Made by a program: the position numbers and the translations under genes. Under the pieces are notes generated by a model that saw only the letters and a list, made by a program, of their open reading frames with translations, was not told where the DNA came from and did not search any database. Positions 24,143 to 37,189 of a stretch of 64,000 nt of DNA are shown in pieces; position 1 is the first letter of the stretch, and each line of letters starts with the position of its first letter. The DNA comes from Kappaphycus alvarezii (taxonomy: Eukaryota > Rhodophyta > Florideophyceae > Gigartinales > Solieriaceae), in contig NADL03000641.1 of the NCBI GenBank assembly GCA_002205965.3, forward strand, positions 62,001-126,000. The letters run 5' to 3'.

Positions 24143-26663
24143 GTTGGCAGAGCATTGATGACGTACAGGATAAATCCAATCACGTTGCAATACACTATAC
24201 TTCTGCATTGTTCACCTGCTCCCCATCCCCAACCCCAACCCCACCTTGCCGCGCATAAACCTGCCTCTTGCACGTCACACTCCCTCCCAAACCCATGCTC
24301 CCACGCCACCTCTCAACCGATCCACCCGCTCCATTTCCAGTCAGCTAACATCTTGCTCAATTTGCGCGAATTTTGCAAACGTCTCTTGAGTTGCCAGCGC
24401 CATGCGATCCACTGCGTGCAAATGGTATACTTCACGGGCAGGTTTTGGTGAGGTCTGTACTCGGCCTGGGGAAATACATTCCCAATGGGACGGTGTGTTC
24501 AGCAGTCTGTTCGGTGCGTGAATTGACGGAAACAGGATGGCGAAATGCCTACGTCTTTTGCAAGCGGCACGCGGATTCGCATAATGCGCGTTGCCGGCGT
24601 GTCGCAGTGTGCCGTCCAAGCGGTGTAGGGACACGCGTGTAACACGGGAGACGGCCTACCGTATCAGCTTTCTGTATTTGTCGTTTGAACACGCTTAGAC
24701 ATGGTCGCATACTCTTTGTACAGTGTTCAAGTTTAGGTAATCACGAGTATCGCCCAGGTGTGAAACCCCGCACTCGACCGTGATTGCTGCAGACACCTCT
24801 TCATCAAAGCTCCCGCCTTTCCGTTCTCGCCTTGTATGTTTCCCTCACCCCCAACCACACGACTGCACACCCCCGACCTGCGATGCGTCCGAAACCTGCA
24901 AACTGATGGACTGTATTTCTACCTCGGGTCATACCAATTCAGATTCTTTCACCCCCCGCCCGTGAATCTCCCCGCCATACTGAATGTACATACAGTACTG
25001 CACATACATACCGCAGTATCTTTGACCATCCCGCGGGTATGTATGCAAAGGCATGATTCGCATTCACTCAATATCTCACCGTGCTCACGTGACACTGTGC
25101 AAAGCGCGACCACGCGCTTGGGAATGGAGAATCCGAATTTCAGGCGCAGGTGCCGCGTGGGTGTGCTGTTTTTCCGCGGGAGGTTGTGGGGTGTAATGGG
25201 CCATGCGGCAAACGATTTACCGAGTGTCTTTTGGTTGGCGCGTAAGCGAAGCAATACAGCAACTTGGAAAACCCATGTCGAAGGCTTCCGAATCTTACTT
25301 GATTGACAGGTGCAGCACTTTTGGTCAATTCGGGTGCACTCAAATTTCAAATAGCGAGCCTCTTTAGCCATTCGGGTATTCAAGGACACATGCGTTCAAA
25401 GTAATCTGACAATGGGCGTCCCAACGTAGTGCATTTAGCATGATGGTACGTACCGGGGTTGCAATGGTCTCACTTTACTGTTTCACTAAAGCCCGTGCAT
25501 GTGTGGCATAGCATGCACCGGCATGAGCACGGGTTAATGCAAGGCAGTCGTTAGGGCGGGGTGAAATAGGGGTGTGTAAGATGTGCGTGGAATGTAGATG
25601 GGTGGCGGCTCACTACGGATCTCGTGGGGAGGGGTGTGGGTAGTAGGGAATGGTTGAAAGGAGGGTTTGAGAGAGGGGGAGGCGGGAGATTAGTTGGAAT
25701 GAATGCGGGGGAGGTGTTTGAAGGACAAGTCATGTGAGGAAGATTTTGGGGCAGGGTGATTGCTGTGGTTGATGGACACATGCCTCGCCTCCGCCATGAT
25801 GAGGAGATATTGATGTCGAATTCCAATGGTGTTTGGTCGGGCAACAAGGATGGGAAACAGGCTCTGTTTCAGGTTTTGTGCATTGCAACCGTGATAAGAT
25901 ACAGCAATGTTCACCACGAGCGATGACGATCTGCGGTGTCTTACTGTTACACCATCACTGGCGCCTCAAAAGTCTTCAATGTTGTTCTTGCAACAACACT
26001 GTCGCAATGCTCCCAACCTGCAATCTCATTTTTTTATGGGGGACGGCATTACAAAAAGGGCGATGCAATTTGCATCAAATCGCAAATATCCCCCGCGTCC
26101 ACCAAATAAGCCACGCTTTTCAGGTTTCTCTTCTTTTCACTGTCGTCATTGCGTTGATGTCTGTATCAGTGTAAGAAATCAGAAACATTCCACAAATTAT
26201 GCAGGTACCACGGTACTAGAGTGACTGCGAAAAATTGAAGATTGCCTGGAGATTTTATCGTGCTTTCCGAGATTCTCCAATATCGTGTATTTGGACATGA
26301 GGCGGCAAAAGCGCTTTGGAACAGAGTGTAGACCCAAGTCAGGAAAAAGTGTTGGAAACTCCTGTCGTTTAATTGGATTTTGATTCTTTTTATAGTCAAG
26401 ATAACGCTGTGCGCCCAACTGAGAACTTGCGAAAGGGTGGAATGGACTCTGGAAGTAAAATCTGTGTGCGGGAAGGAAGAGGGGTTTCAAGAGTTTTGGG
26501 AGAAAAGTCTTAAGATCAAATAGTGGTTTGGAGTGTGGCAGCGTCGATGCTGCTTGAAGTTGCCGCTAAGAATATTTCAGAGATTTGCTAGTTTGTATGA
26601 GGTTACGATCTGAGATTTGAACAATTACCGTTCTGCCTCAAATAATGTTTTCATGTGAGCGTA

Positions 26664-26800
26664 TTATACTGTATTGCAGTACTGTACAGTAAGTATCCCA
26701 AATTGAAATTCCCAATGGGTACTAATTCTGTACAGTATCTTTAGGCTTACTGTAGATAGCTTTTATTCAAGATTAAGGTATACAGTACAGTACAGTGCAG
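26664..26800. repeat. GTAC-motif clusters
   Basis: TATACTGTATTGCAGTACTG followed by TACAGTAAG (26664-26692), and ATACAGTACAGTACAGTGC near 26780, flank a diverged copy TGTACAGTATC. Confidence 0.65.
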
Positions 26801-27487
26801 GAGAGAGTGCGCCATAAATTGTACGTGCCCCTCGAGGGGTACAGAAGAACAACAAAAATAGTTAATTATACTTACTGTACTGTACACCAATCCTTTAACC
26901 CTAATCATGACAAAAGTTTACAAACTATTCATACGCCCATTATTATGCCCGTTTGACTTTTTATTGGATGCGAACTTGCAACAAACAAAGTGAAAACATT
27001 TTACTTTTTGACTAAAACAAGAATAAAACAAAGCAAAGAGTAATAAGAACAACATGACATGTGACAATATTAACACCCTGCCACTCCTACACGACATCTC
27101 AAAACCTGTCGCCCACCTGCGCCAAAGCAGCTCACCATTGGCCTGCGAATCCCTTCCACCACAACCGGGACACATCAAAAGAAACGAAAGCCAGCTGACG
27201 TCAACGTCAGTGTTCCCAACCCTGACGAATCCGCTCTGACGTAGTGCACACCTCACCTCGTTTGCACAAGAGCTGACTTCATCGACTTTCTTGCAATCAC
27301 ATCTCAATTCTTGTGTAGAGCCCCTGAAAAACAAACACGTGGGAACGCCTCGATCAGGCCTTCAACTCCGCACCCCACGGCCCGCAACTATACAGCTACA
27401 CATTGGAACCACAGGCAGAGTCTATCCAACGATGGAATACTTGTTCTCTGGTGTGGACTGCGTGTGTACCCAGTCATACCAACTCTG

Positions 27488-28010
27488 CAGTACAGTACTG
27501 TACTGTACATCATCCACGTCTGTCCTGTTTGTACCGCTTCATACAGTAATCCATCCAATGGCGCTACCGCGACAAAATCTCCATGTCCATCTACCCCACC
27601 ACTCGCGAGAAAAAACGCCCGCTGCCCGATCGCTGCGACCGGCAACCGATGATTTCCGCAACAACCTCGTCCCCATCGCCCATCTCCCCCTCTACACTCT
27701 ACACGTACAGCGCAACTCGAATCTCCCTCTGCCTTTCTCCCCAGCGCGTTTGCACCTGGAAACCCTATGCAACCGAGCAACAAGTCAATCCCGTGCATTC
27801 CGACTTGCAAAGACAGCTGGTACAAAGGAGACGAATCCTGTTTCTACCATACCATGTCAAACGGTTGAATCGGTTGTGACGATAGATAGCCTTGAAATCG
27901 GCCACTTGGTTGCGACCTTGGATATCTGATGATTCACCATTCGGCAGCCGCCTGGCAGCGGGTAAAATACCGAATGCGGGGTAATGACTATACTGTACTG
28001 TACAGTATTA
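27488..28010. repeat. Two GTAC-motif copies
   Basis: GCAGTACAGTACTGTACTGT is at 27488-27507 and TATACTGTACTGTACAGTAT is at 27988-28007. Confidence 0.65.
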
Positions 28011-28679
28011 CATGAGTGATTCCTGGTATACAGTGTAAACAGCAAACGAGATTCAGGAGAGAACAAAGCCGTTTGAAAACTTGTCGACCGAGCAAGACGA
28101 TATCTGAGATATGACAGCGTGGGCACGGTTTGTAGGTAGCAGTTTGCTGGCGGTTGAACGCCAGTGCCAGCTGTTATTGCTATTTGCAATTGCCGCGAGC
28201 TGGCAACAGCCTTTGAATTCTTGCAGCTTGTACAATCTAGCTTGTACCCGTCTTGTACGGTACTGCACATGATAGGTTTTTTGTACAATGGTGCATTGTA
28301 CAGTATGATATATTCCTCTAGGGTACAGAAATGTACAGTGGAGTTATGTACGGCAGAGGGCGTTTGGAGGATGGGTGACAAGCCGCAGCGCAAGAGCGGA
28401 CGCGCTTGAGGTTCATGACGTCGGGGAGGGGCTGGGTTGGTGCATAGAGTTCGGGAACTGGGCGCCGGATTACGGCGGGTAGTGCAGTTGGCGCTGATTT
28501 TGAATACGGGGGTACGACACCGTAATTATGATGCTGTACTTTGTAGCGCATGTTTGAGAGTTACGGCGGGGAGGATCCGTAGGATGTTGAAGTTGAGTAT
28601 CGGATGACAGAAAAGATCCTTGTATTGGACAATGGTCGACTACCTTCATACTGCTGATCCTGAAACATTGTTTGAGTGC

Positions 28680-28727
28680 AAGTTCATAGGATTCCCAACC
28701 TTAGCACCAATCGCAGTAAACCAACCC
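28680..28727 (-). repeat. Dispersed degenerate repeat, copy 3
   Basis: It shares AAGTTCATAGGA with copy 1 and the TCCCAACCT...TCGCAGTAAACCA blocks with copy 2, so it bridges the other two copies. Confidence 0.45.
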
Positions 28728-29029
28728 CAGTTGCTTTGACCATCGATTTCAAAGGAGAGAGAGATGACATTTCCTCATTCAGTATCTAGAGTGTACACCG
28801 ATTGACCGAACATTCAGTCGAAAACTAACTGGATGGAAAACAGCGGCCACGTGCATTTCTCTTGCCAAAGTAAATTTCCTCTCGGACTATACAATTCCCC
28901 TTCAAATTCGCTCGCCCTTGAGAGCCTGACAAACGATAGAGGACACACGTCTCGTTCTCCGTTTCGAAAAGCTGAACGCGAAATTGTGGACGCGGAGATC
29001 GTAAACAGGAGAAATCGCTTTCCCCTCGA

Positions 29030-29395
29030 CAGATGTCAATTTACTACTGTGTGCTACACCGCCAGTTTCCGACGGCACTGCGAAGCGCCCCATCGCCCGC
29101 GACGTCACCATCGTCTCACCGTTCAAGGCCGACATACAATCAAGGGCTACCCGAAAAGTGGGAGGTGCTGCTTCAGTTGCGCACCGCAACAGGCTCACTG
29201 ACCTGGAACGCAAACTGTCGCGTCGACAAGCCCCCTTTCGACGACCCCACACTGGCCCCCAACTTCGATTTCCAACCGCTGGCCTTTGATTCCCTGGGTT
29301 CGCCTTCCCCGCTAATATACTCTTCATTAAGGATCTCCTCCCGCGCATCGCGAAGAAGCTGCAGACATCAAGTGGTGAGAACGTGAATCTATCGG
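29030..29395 (+). pseudogene. Fragment of a LINE-like reverse-transcriptase C-terminal domain
   Basis: One plus frame reads RDVTIVSPFKADIQSR, then GGAASVAHRNRLTDLERKL. A second frame continues with NFDFQPLAFDSLGSPSPL. In non-LTR retroelement polyproteins of algae and protists, as I remember them, a downstream domain has a similar order: a D-V-T-x-V-x-P strand, an A-x-x-x-K-x-x-K/R-Y helix, then F-x-P-x-x-x-x-T-x-G. The frame change and an internal stop mark it as dead. The reverse transcriptase itself is not present upstream. A better preserved relative lies at 53440-53995. Assignment to the family is moderate; the exact element class is not determined. Confidence 0.4.
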
Positions 29396-29399
29396 CGCG

Positions 29400-32300
29400 T
29401 TAGTTACACGATCTGGTCGTCTCTAGCGAACGCTAACGTGTCCCACACACCTGTGAACGTGGCCGACGTGGACCACCCGGTTAGCACTTAGCTGGCAATA
29501 TACAGTATTCGGTTCCTGCTCTGGACCCTCGAAATTAATGATAATAGTAATAATAATGTAGTCAAGTTTATAACACTTTCTAAAATGGTCTGTTGTACTG
29601 CACATGAACGGAAATTACAGTAATGGCGCTATATTTCCACACCGCTCAAAGGCGTAGAAACTGCGGTGCTGGGCTTTTTCATTCCATATAATGCATATAC
29701 CTTACCAAACTCGTAATTTCAAGACAGGCAGGGTTTTAGAAAAACATGCTCTGAAGGTACCATCCAAAAAATCTAACAATCGCGCAACAGTTCGATTATA
29801 CCGTACATTATGCGATTGGGTAAAAATGACCATGAACAAAAAGGGAACCATCAACTACCCGAAATGAGTGTTGATGCAAGCGACTAAAAAGCTATTGTAG
29901 ACGTTACGGGACAAGAATGAGGAATAGAAGGGAAAGAGGGATCAATGATATAGTAACTAATCTTAGAGAAGCAGGATCTTCTATCTCGCTTCGAAGCCAT
30001 TGACCTAGTGGACGAAATCGGCTCGATGCTGACTTCCAACTCGCTTTAATATGAGGAAGCAATTTATTCAATTCGCGTATACTTCTCTCCAAACTACCAA
30101 AAGAGCTATAAATGCAGAAAAGACTAAAGTATGGACGTAGAAGGTTCAAAAAGAGAGTGTTAACAGAAAGTAAACAAAAAATTCTCCAGACCTTAAATTT
30201 TTAGATCGAAACCCATTACAACCATTAAAAAATAAAGAATACATCAATTCGCTACAGATAACCACCAGATACTCAAAACTGTCAGCTTCCACTCCTCCAA
30301 TTTATAGCTCACCGAACTCCCCGAATTAGGCTACATTGTTGGAAGCACTTGGTCCAACTCATCCAGTTCCCTGCCCTCCCCATTGTCCGTCCTATCAACC
30401 CCAATGTCCTTCTTCATCCCTTCATCAATAAAAAATACTCCAGTCCCCTTCTTAGATTCAGAATCAGTTTCACCAGCCTACATAACTTGCAGGGACTCCC
30501 AGTCCGCAGAGGAATCTTCAAAATCCCCCTCTTATTCATTTTCCACAAAAACTTTCTCGCATGCCTCATATTACACAAAATATCTTAAATTCTTTTCTTC
30601 TTATTTCGAAGTCAGATATTATCACCGTCGACAGTTGGGTCATGAGCGATTTCTCTGAGGTTATCGATCGGAAGGGATGCGATGGAGGCCTTAGTGATAA
30701 TGGGTGATAATGATGGAGGGGTGAAGTATGTGCATGGATTTAAAGGGGTCCCAAACTGTTGGATTGATGTTGGAGGACCGCGAACAAGATTCGATCAGCA
30801 CCCAATATATTCAAATAGCGCCAGTATGTGTAGATTGAAAGGCCGGGTGAATCGAAAAAATAACCGGAAATTGGGTTTGCGGTGCACATAGATGGCAAGC
30901 GCATTTAAAGGGCGCGTTTTTGAAGAACATAGTGTATAGAATTAAATATGAATAAGGACATTTATAGTCCGAGAAGATCAAATAAAATGAGAAAACTGAA
31001 CAAGCGACCGGTAAAGAAGAAGTGAATCGGCAGTTTTCACATGTAGATAATGAATAAAACGGGAAAATTGATTGAGAAAATTAATTTTCATTGCGCAAAC
31101 GGGAAAGGAAAGTATAAGGGGAAAGGATAGGGGAAATAATTTAGACTTAATACTAAACTATCTGTGGTACACTGCACGGCACGATAGGACGACTAGGAGC
31201 AACGAGCGATCCGAACCCTTAATCACTGAACAACACCTCTGTTAATGCGCCGGTATATGATTAAAGCTAAGCAAGAAAGGGGACGAGAAAACATTGAGCG
31301 ACTATATAATCGGAGGCGTGCTATTAAGATCTTACGTTTATGATAATAGGAAAAGCTAAGGGGAATGAAAAATAGTAAATTGCGGAACAAACCGGCATCA
31401 CTGTAACTGTTGGTAAAAAAATTTATCACCTAATCTCTACGAACGAATAGGACGCCATTTATCGACTACTGTATGAAAAAAGATGGCTAGGGGTAGAGGT
31501 AGGGTTGCAGGGGATGAAGAGCCCCTTGTATGGAGACTGATTTTGCTCTCTGCTACGCCGGCTGTAGCGGTGGGATACGATGGATCGAAGTATAAAATTG
31601 GGCGCATAGCTGCAGACGGAAGGAGGGGATGTACGGAGCACCAAGTGCTCATGGCTCTTCGCGAATGACGATTAGTTTATCGAATTGTAACATTTCGCTC
31701 GAAAGAGAGTAAAGGAGAAGCAAAAAAATCCATGCTGGGAATCGCGAGCACATCCAACCACACTTTGGTGTAATTGATCGAATAGATTTGTAGTATATTG
31801 GTACGCTAGAAAACAATAATTGAAAATGTAAATTCGATTAATAGAAGTTGAAATTACGGGCAAATCGGTGCAAGTTCAGCGGTAATAACACTAAAATGGG
31901 TTTTGAAAAATGCAGTATTGCGTATTGCACACAGAGGCATATTACTGCAGTCGTATTCTTGTAGATTAGTGGACTTATGATGCCACTATTTTCTATACCT
32001 GAGGGCAAAAAGATCAGTAGCGAATAGGTTGGACCTCTAAAGGATCCATCGTCAGTAATCCATGAACGACTCGCTCAAAGAATTTGGTTTCCGTCGAAGA
32101 CTGCTATCGTTACGGTTCCGGATAAAATTTCAATGGAAATGGATATCTTAGAGAATGAATTTAATCGCACATGTAATTTTATCATAAATGGAAATGTGAA
32201 TCTTTTGGTTTTGCTGATAATTAAAGGGAATTCGTCTTGCAAAGGTGTTGGTTGAGGGGTTAAATGCCCAGGAGTAACAAAAAAAATGTTATCGCTGCGA

Positions 32301-35300
32301 CGAACACCTCCCACATACTCCTATCTTGTGATAAAAAATTAAAAAGTGGTCGAGAAAGCTAAGTGACACTCACGATACCAGTTTTTCTCACACTGAAATT
32401 TCGGCCCCCGAAAAGTCAATTTGAACGTTTTATGCTGCTTTTATGGATTCAAAGCCGTCAAAAACAAGGTTACCACTGACAGCTTCGAGATAACAGGACC
32501 ATATCCCTTCTACCTTAAATCGGAATCGGAATGCGGTATCGTAGTACAGTACGCAAAATCGATAATAAAGCGACATAGGGGTCAATTTCATTTCGAGATT
32601 GGAGCTTCCACCTGCCTTCGCAGGACGAAGCGATTTTGAAACCCTGTCGGCTGTGAGAGATATTTTATCACACCCCAGCGGCCCATCTGTTGAGTTTCAA
32701 AAACTTTGAGTGCTGTGAAATAATTCAGAGACAGTCTCCAATAATTTTAAGTTCGGAAAAAACAATTGGTTGTAGTTCAACTCAAAGAAGCTGTAATGGG
32801 GACAAGACTCTTACAATGTACGGAACTGCTTTTCCGTAGATTTCTTAGTTATCTCTTAGGCTACTGAGAGTCTTAAAATATAGCGCGGTAGAGTTGGAAA
32901 GATAACTGAAGAGGGGAAAAGGTTAGATAGAGATAATCGAATAAAAAGAGAGTCCACTCTGAAAAAGGCGTTGTGAAGGAATTATACAGAAAAACGCAAC
33001 CACGAATAGGTTAATGCATGAGAGAATTAGTAATTATTTAGGGAGGCAGCCACGAATAAATGAGAAACAGCATGAATTAGAGGGCAGGGAGTACCAGAAG
33101 ATTTTTGTAGAAGCATGAAGTAAAAAGGTACCTCAAAGTTATGGCGACGGTGGCAAACGTATGAAGCGCGCATCCATGGGTGACCATGTCACTTCCGAAC
33201 TTACTTGGGTGGCTTCGAGCAGGTTAGAAACGTTTCAAGAGGAAATATTCCATGTTGAGATGAGGTATTGGGGAATACGGACATTTTTGTAGGTGCACAT
33301 AATTAAACCTCTTAGTCGAATGTTTCGTGTTTGGTACATAAATTAAAAATTAAAATTTTCTGCATAATTTCTCGACCGATTTCAGAACAACATAGTATAA
33401 ATTTTGAACTCATGAACCAAAATTCAAGAAATTGCTCCTTCATTACAGCACAAGAGCTGCTTTTTTGTTAAATATAGTATAAATTTGTCACCATGAAATG
33501 TGTCATGTTCTGCAATTCACTCTCACGCCGTCAGCGAACCTCTATTTCACTTTTTTCCTGCAGCTCCATACTAAGTCTAGAGCGGCAAATGGCTCATTGG
33601 TCACGAGAAGGGATGAACCGATGATATAGTGGCGGAGCAACTGTCTTTCCAAAAAATCGCAGCGATTTTGTCAAATAGGAGGTCAAATAAAGAGCGAAAG
33701 TAGTTACGCACTTCCAACGTTTGTGAAATCAATACGGAAAGGGGAAAAGAGCGAAAATAAGCACAAATATAGCAATGAAGAGGAGTGTATAATTTTAAGG
33801 GAAGCTTCTAGATTTCCTTTATCCGCCACCAGACTGAAACAAGATCTCAATTTGCTTATCCATTCCTCAGGTACACAAAATTAATTATATGGAAGTGCCC
33901 GCTTAGAGCACATGAAGGTGCAACACGCTTCGGTTCTGAAAAAATCGGATAGAATGAGAAGAATTTTATGGGCTCGTAAGCACGTGAAATGAAACGATGT
34001 CAAATGTTCCCTAGCTTATACTTACTCATGAAAAGCACTTCAATCTGTATAAGTCTGTAGCGTTCAATTTCCACTATAACGACTTACCAAAAGGCAAGTA
34101 ATTTCTTTCTCATCGCCAGAATGGAGGGGGATGCATCATGGTTTGCAATGGGTTTTCGATGTGTGGGAAATAGAGTTTGGTTTTATTAGTCGAAAGAGGG
34201 AATAAAAAGAGCTACCTTCTAGTGATACTGAACTAACTGCTTCCATTTGCTAAAGAAAATATGCTGGTTTCATGGGCCTATCAGAAAGAGAGTGCACTCA
34301 TTCACGTTAGAGCTTATGCAAAAAATCGTTCTCCACTGAGGCAATTCATCTGATAGAACATTATTTACACTTAAAACGATCTCAAAACTATGAAAAACGT
34401 GTGAGATGGCATTCGAGTGCAGTAAATGGCAATCGCCGGCAGTTTGCAACTTTACTGAGATCACAGCATGCTTGAAGGACAAGTACGCTAAAATGCCCAT
34501 TGGGCTTACCATTAACCTTTTTAAGTCTATGGATGGCCAAGAGATTAAGATCTTAGAGCGCCAAGAATCACTCAAGTACTAGTGGTTCAAGGTTTAGAGC
34601 AGAATTGAAGAAATAAAAAATATAATGCAATTTATTTAAGAGAAAATCACCCGGTGTGCTATGAAAACACATTTATATTGTACCTTAAGCATTTGGTAGT
34701 CAAGTATTTTTTGCTTATGTACATCTGCGACGAGAAACGTATATATCATATGTATGTGTTTTTAATTGAAGATGATTGTAAATGCTTTTGTAATGATGGC
34801 TACAAAACCGCAGATGTGCAACTGTTACTTTTGCCTAAATCGCATAAACAAGGTTGAAAGCAACTTTTTCAAAGTCAAAATTAGGAAATTTAGCAGTGTT
34901 GATACCTACTATTTCTATGCCTAGGTATTCAGCCCCGGTCCTTCTCGGTAAACAATTCTTTATCACTAAATGTTTCTATCTTTGCATGAGCTATTGATAA
35001 CTAATTTTTTTTACTCACAATTACGACAGAATCTTTAAGAAAGTCACAAAAAATTCGGGAAAGTCGCCCGGCCGAAGTCAAAAATTCGTAGTGCTGCGTA
35101 GGCCACACGTCCACAACCCCTACAGTAAACTTTTTAATTCCAATCTCTTTCACTTACATCCTCCCCACCATCCACTACGAGGACTCTATTAGCCGCTTAG
35201 TTTTAACCTACCTGGAATGCATAGGGTAGTGAAAAGTCTCAAGACAGAAAACAAATAGGGCTTTCAGAAGAGAAAAATTCTTCTTGAAAAAAAAACTTTA

Positions 35301-35950
35301 ATATAAGCGCTAAAATGGCTCTAAATTGTATTTTGAGCTCTGTGAATTAGCAGAATTCAACCATAAGATGCTGTATTGTCCAGCATTGAATTTTTGCAAT
35401 TTACATGCGCTAAGTGTTAATATAATCTACCATATAGCAGAGTTTACTCAACGAGAAGATTTACGGGCGCTGAATCGTTTTAAAAGAGTTCGAAAAGGAT
35501 CTAACATTCCTTAATTTCAGAAATAAGGTTCGAATAAACATATTCGCTGATTCCCAGTTTTTATTGCCGCAGTTTGGCTAGCTGAGCTTTGCAACCGTTT
35601 CCTTTCAATTAAAGAAGTTCATTACTTTGCAACATCTCCTCTCGCCTTGAACGTGGACAATGTTTAGTAAAAATAATGAATTAAACACTAAAACGAAGAA
35701 TAAGCGAAATAAACGAAAAGCAATTAGTCTTCGTACCTAAGAAGCATACTAGTTCCGCAGCAGGAAGCTACCCAAAACATCGGGACGTTTTACATTTTTC
35801 AAGCATTCCATTTGCTCTTTGACTCCATTGATGACATTCAAAAGGCTGTTAAATAAATTTATGGATTATGGTTAGCACCACCGAGCCTGGCCACAACTAA
35901 GCCCCGAAACCACGACGCCTCTTCACCAACAAAAAACGCCAGCACAACCG
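29400..35950. other. AT-rich block, no recognisable gene
   Basis: Only short ORFs are present on either strand (for example 30682-30891, 31483-31668, 34270-34575), none matching a family I know. GTAC motifs are rare. Several stretches of higher complexity near 30.3-30.9 and 31.4-31.7 kb may be remnants of older elements. Confidence 0.45.
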
Positions 35951-35959
35951 TTTTGAATC

Positions 35960-37180
35960 ATGTCAGAAACGCAACCCCTTGGTACAGCAATCCTGTTACC
36001 TACACAGTCAGCGCGCCACACTTTAGTTACCCACGACAACGCTCTGGTCTCCCTTCGCCTTCAAGCTGACACAGCAGTTTCGAGAGAAAATAAAATCAGC
36101 CAGTACAACTCCGTACTGCACTTTGGTGAGTCCAATTGTAATGCAGACACCTTTTTTCCTATAATGGACACATTTTACGAAGATGGCTGAGTTGACGTTA
36201 TATGTAGCATGACAAAACTTACGCCGAATGATTTCGAAACTCTGTGGAATCACTGCCAAGAATTTATTTTGCAGACCCATAACGTCGGAAGGGGGCTCAA
36301 GTCTACTGTTACTGGTGATAACGTATTGTTTATGTTGCCAACTTAACTAAAAAATGGAGCCTAATAAAAATTTTGGCCAGGGTCTTCAATGTGAAAGCCC
36401 CTATGTTTGAAAGATTGATTACAAAAATTTTGATTTCAATTGCAGAATTCGCGTACGAATCATTCGTTACAGAAGTAGGGAAGATGAATAGTTTGAAAAG
36501 CCTTAAGGAAGACCGATAGATGTTCCAAATTTACCGGAGGCTCGTTATTGTACTGACGTAACCTTTCAGCAATCTTTTCGGCCCAACTGCAGTGTTGAAG
36601 GGCGAAAAAGCTATTTTAGCTGTAAAAATTGTTATTGCCTAAAATTTGAGGTTTCAATCTTGTCGATTGGGCTTTTTATTGAGTCCAAAAACCTCTATAC
36701 AGGTTTGGTATCAGACTTCGAAAATTTTCAAAGTAGGTGCGCCTGGTATGAAAAAGAGCTGAATAAATTCCAAGAAGAGAAAAACAGGGCTGATTCGGGG
36801 TTTCACTCCGAAATTTACCCAAATTCTTGGAGTTTTCTAGTCAAAAAGGGCCACAAAAGGGCCCTGTAAATAGTCCAGGCCATACCTCCTAAGAAAAAGC
36901 CGCAGCTCGGCGTACTATCCAAGAACGACGAGTAATATACCAGCAAACTTAGCGGAAACCGCATAATTGTTAATAATTATTTCGGCCGGCTCTGTGGGCA
37001 TTGAGCGCTGCTTTCTCGAAAGTGGCGTCGGTCAGAATCACTTTATGGCCTTTTTTAAGTTCTGTCTTTGCGTAACAAACTTCCATGTGAAGTGGAATCC
37101 GTTGCGAGAGCCTGACAGTCAGAAGTGTTGTAGGCAGCGGAACAAGCTGGCCGGTATTTTTGATGCACTGCTGAGAGGTG
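35960..37180 (+). pseudogene. PIF/Harbinger-like DDE transposase, dead
   Basis: Decayed transposase, readable across frames. It starts from an ATG at 35960. One frame then gives MTKLTPNDFETLWNHCQEFI and VGRGLKSTVTGDN, the N-terminal pattern of these transposases. FNVKAPMFERLITKILISIA follows, then TDVTFQQSFRP with the first catalytic Asp, LVSDFENF with the second, LVKKGHKRAL, PPKKKPQLGVLS and RIIVNNYFGRLC. In the family the last motif normally reads with Glu after V (VENYFGRL), so here the third catalytic acid is Asn. The tail TNFHVKWNPLREPD is intact in sequence but in another frame. At least three stops or frameshifts are present. Terminal repeats were not located. Confidence 0.65.
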
Positions 37181-37189
37181 CAAGCGTTT

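Larger units (their letters stand above)
24210..28990. other. Island DNA without a recognisable gene
   Basis: Several ORFs of 90-210 codons overlap in two or three frames (for example 27291-27929 and 27583-27879) but show no domain. A G-rich tract lies at 25540-25720. An inverted repeat with arms CCCGTGCATG and CATGAGCACGGG lies at 25492-25533. Motif clusters lie at 26664-26692, 26780-26800, 27488-27510 and 27988-28010. Confidence 0.4.

Noticed and set aside
27291..27929. 212-codon plus ORF
   Set aside because: Two other plus frames overlap it with similar length. It contains GTAC-motif translation (CSTVLYCTSS) and no domain.
28902..29348. 148-codon minus ORF
   Set aside because: It is the antisense shadow of the LINE-like fragment on the plus strand.
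36967..37100. ISAGSVGIERCFLESG read as a hAT dimerisation motif
   Set aside because: The downstream TNFHVKWNPLREPD and the upstream motifs in neighbouring frames fit a PIF/Harbinger-like transposase, and the alternative frame here gives NYFGRLC.
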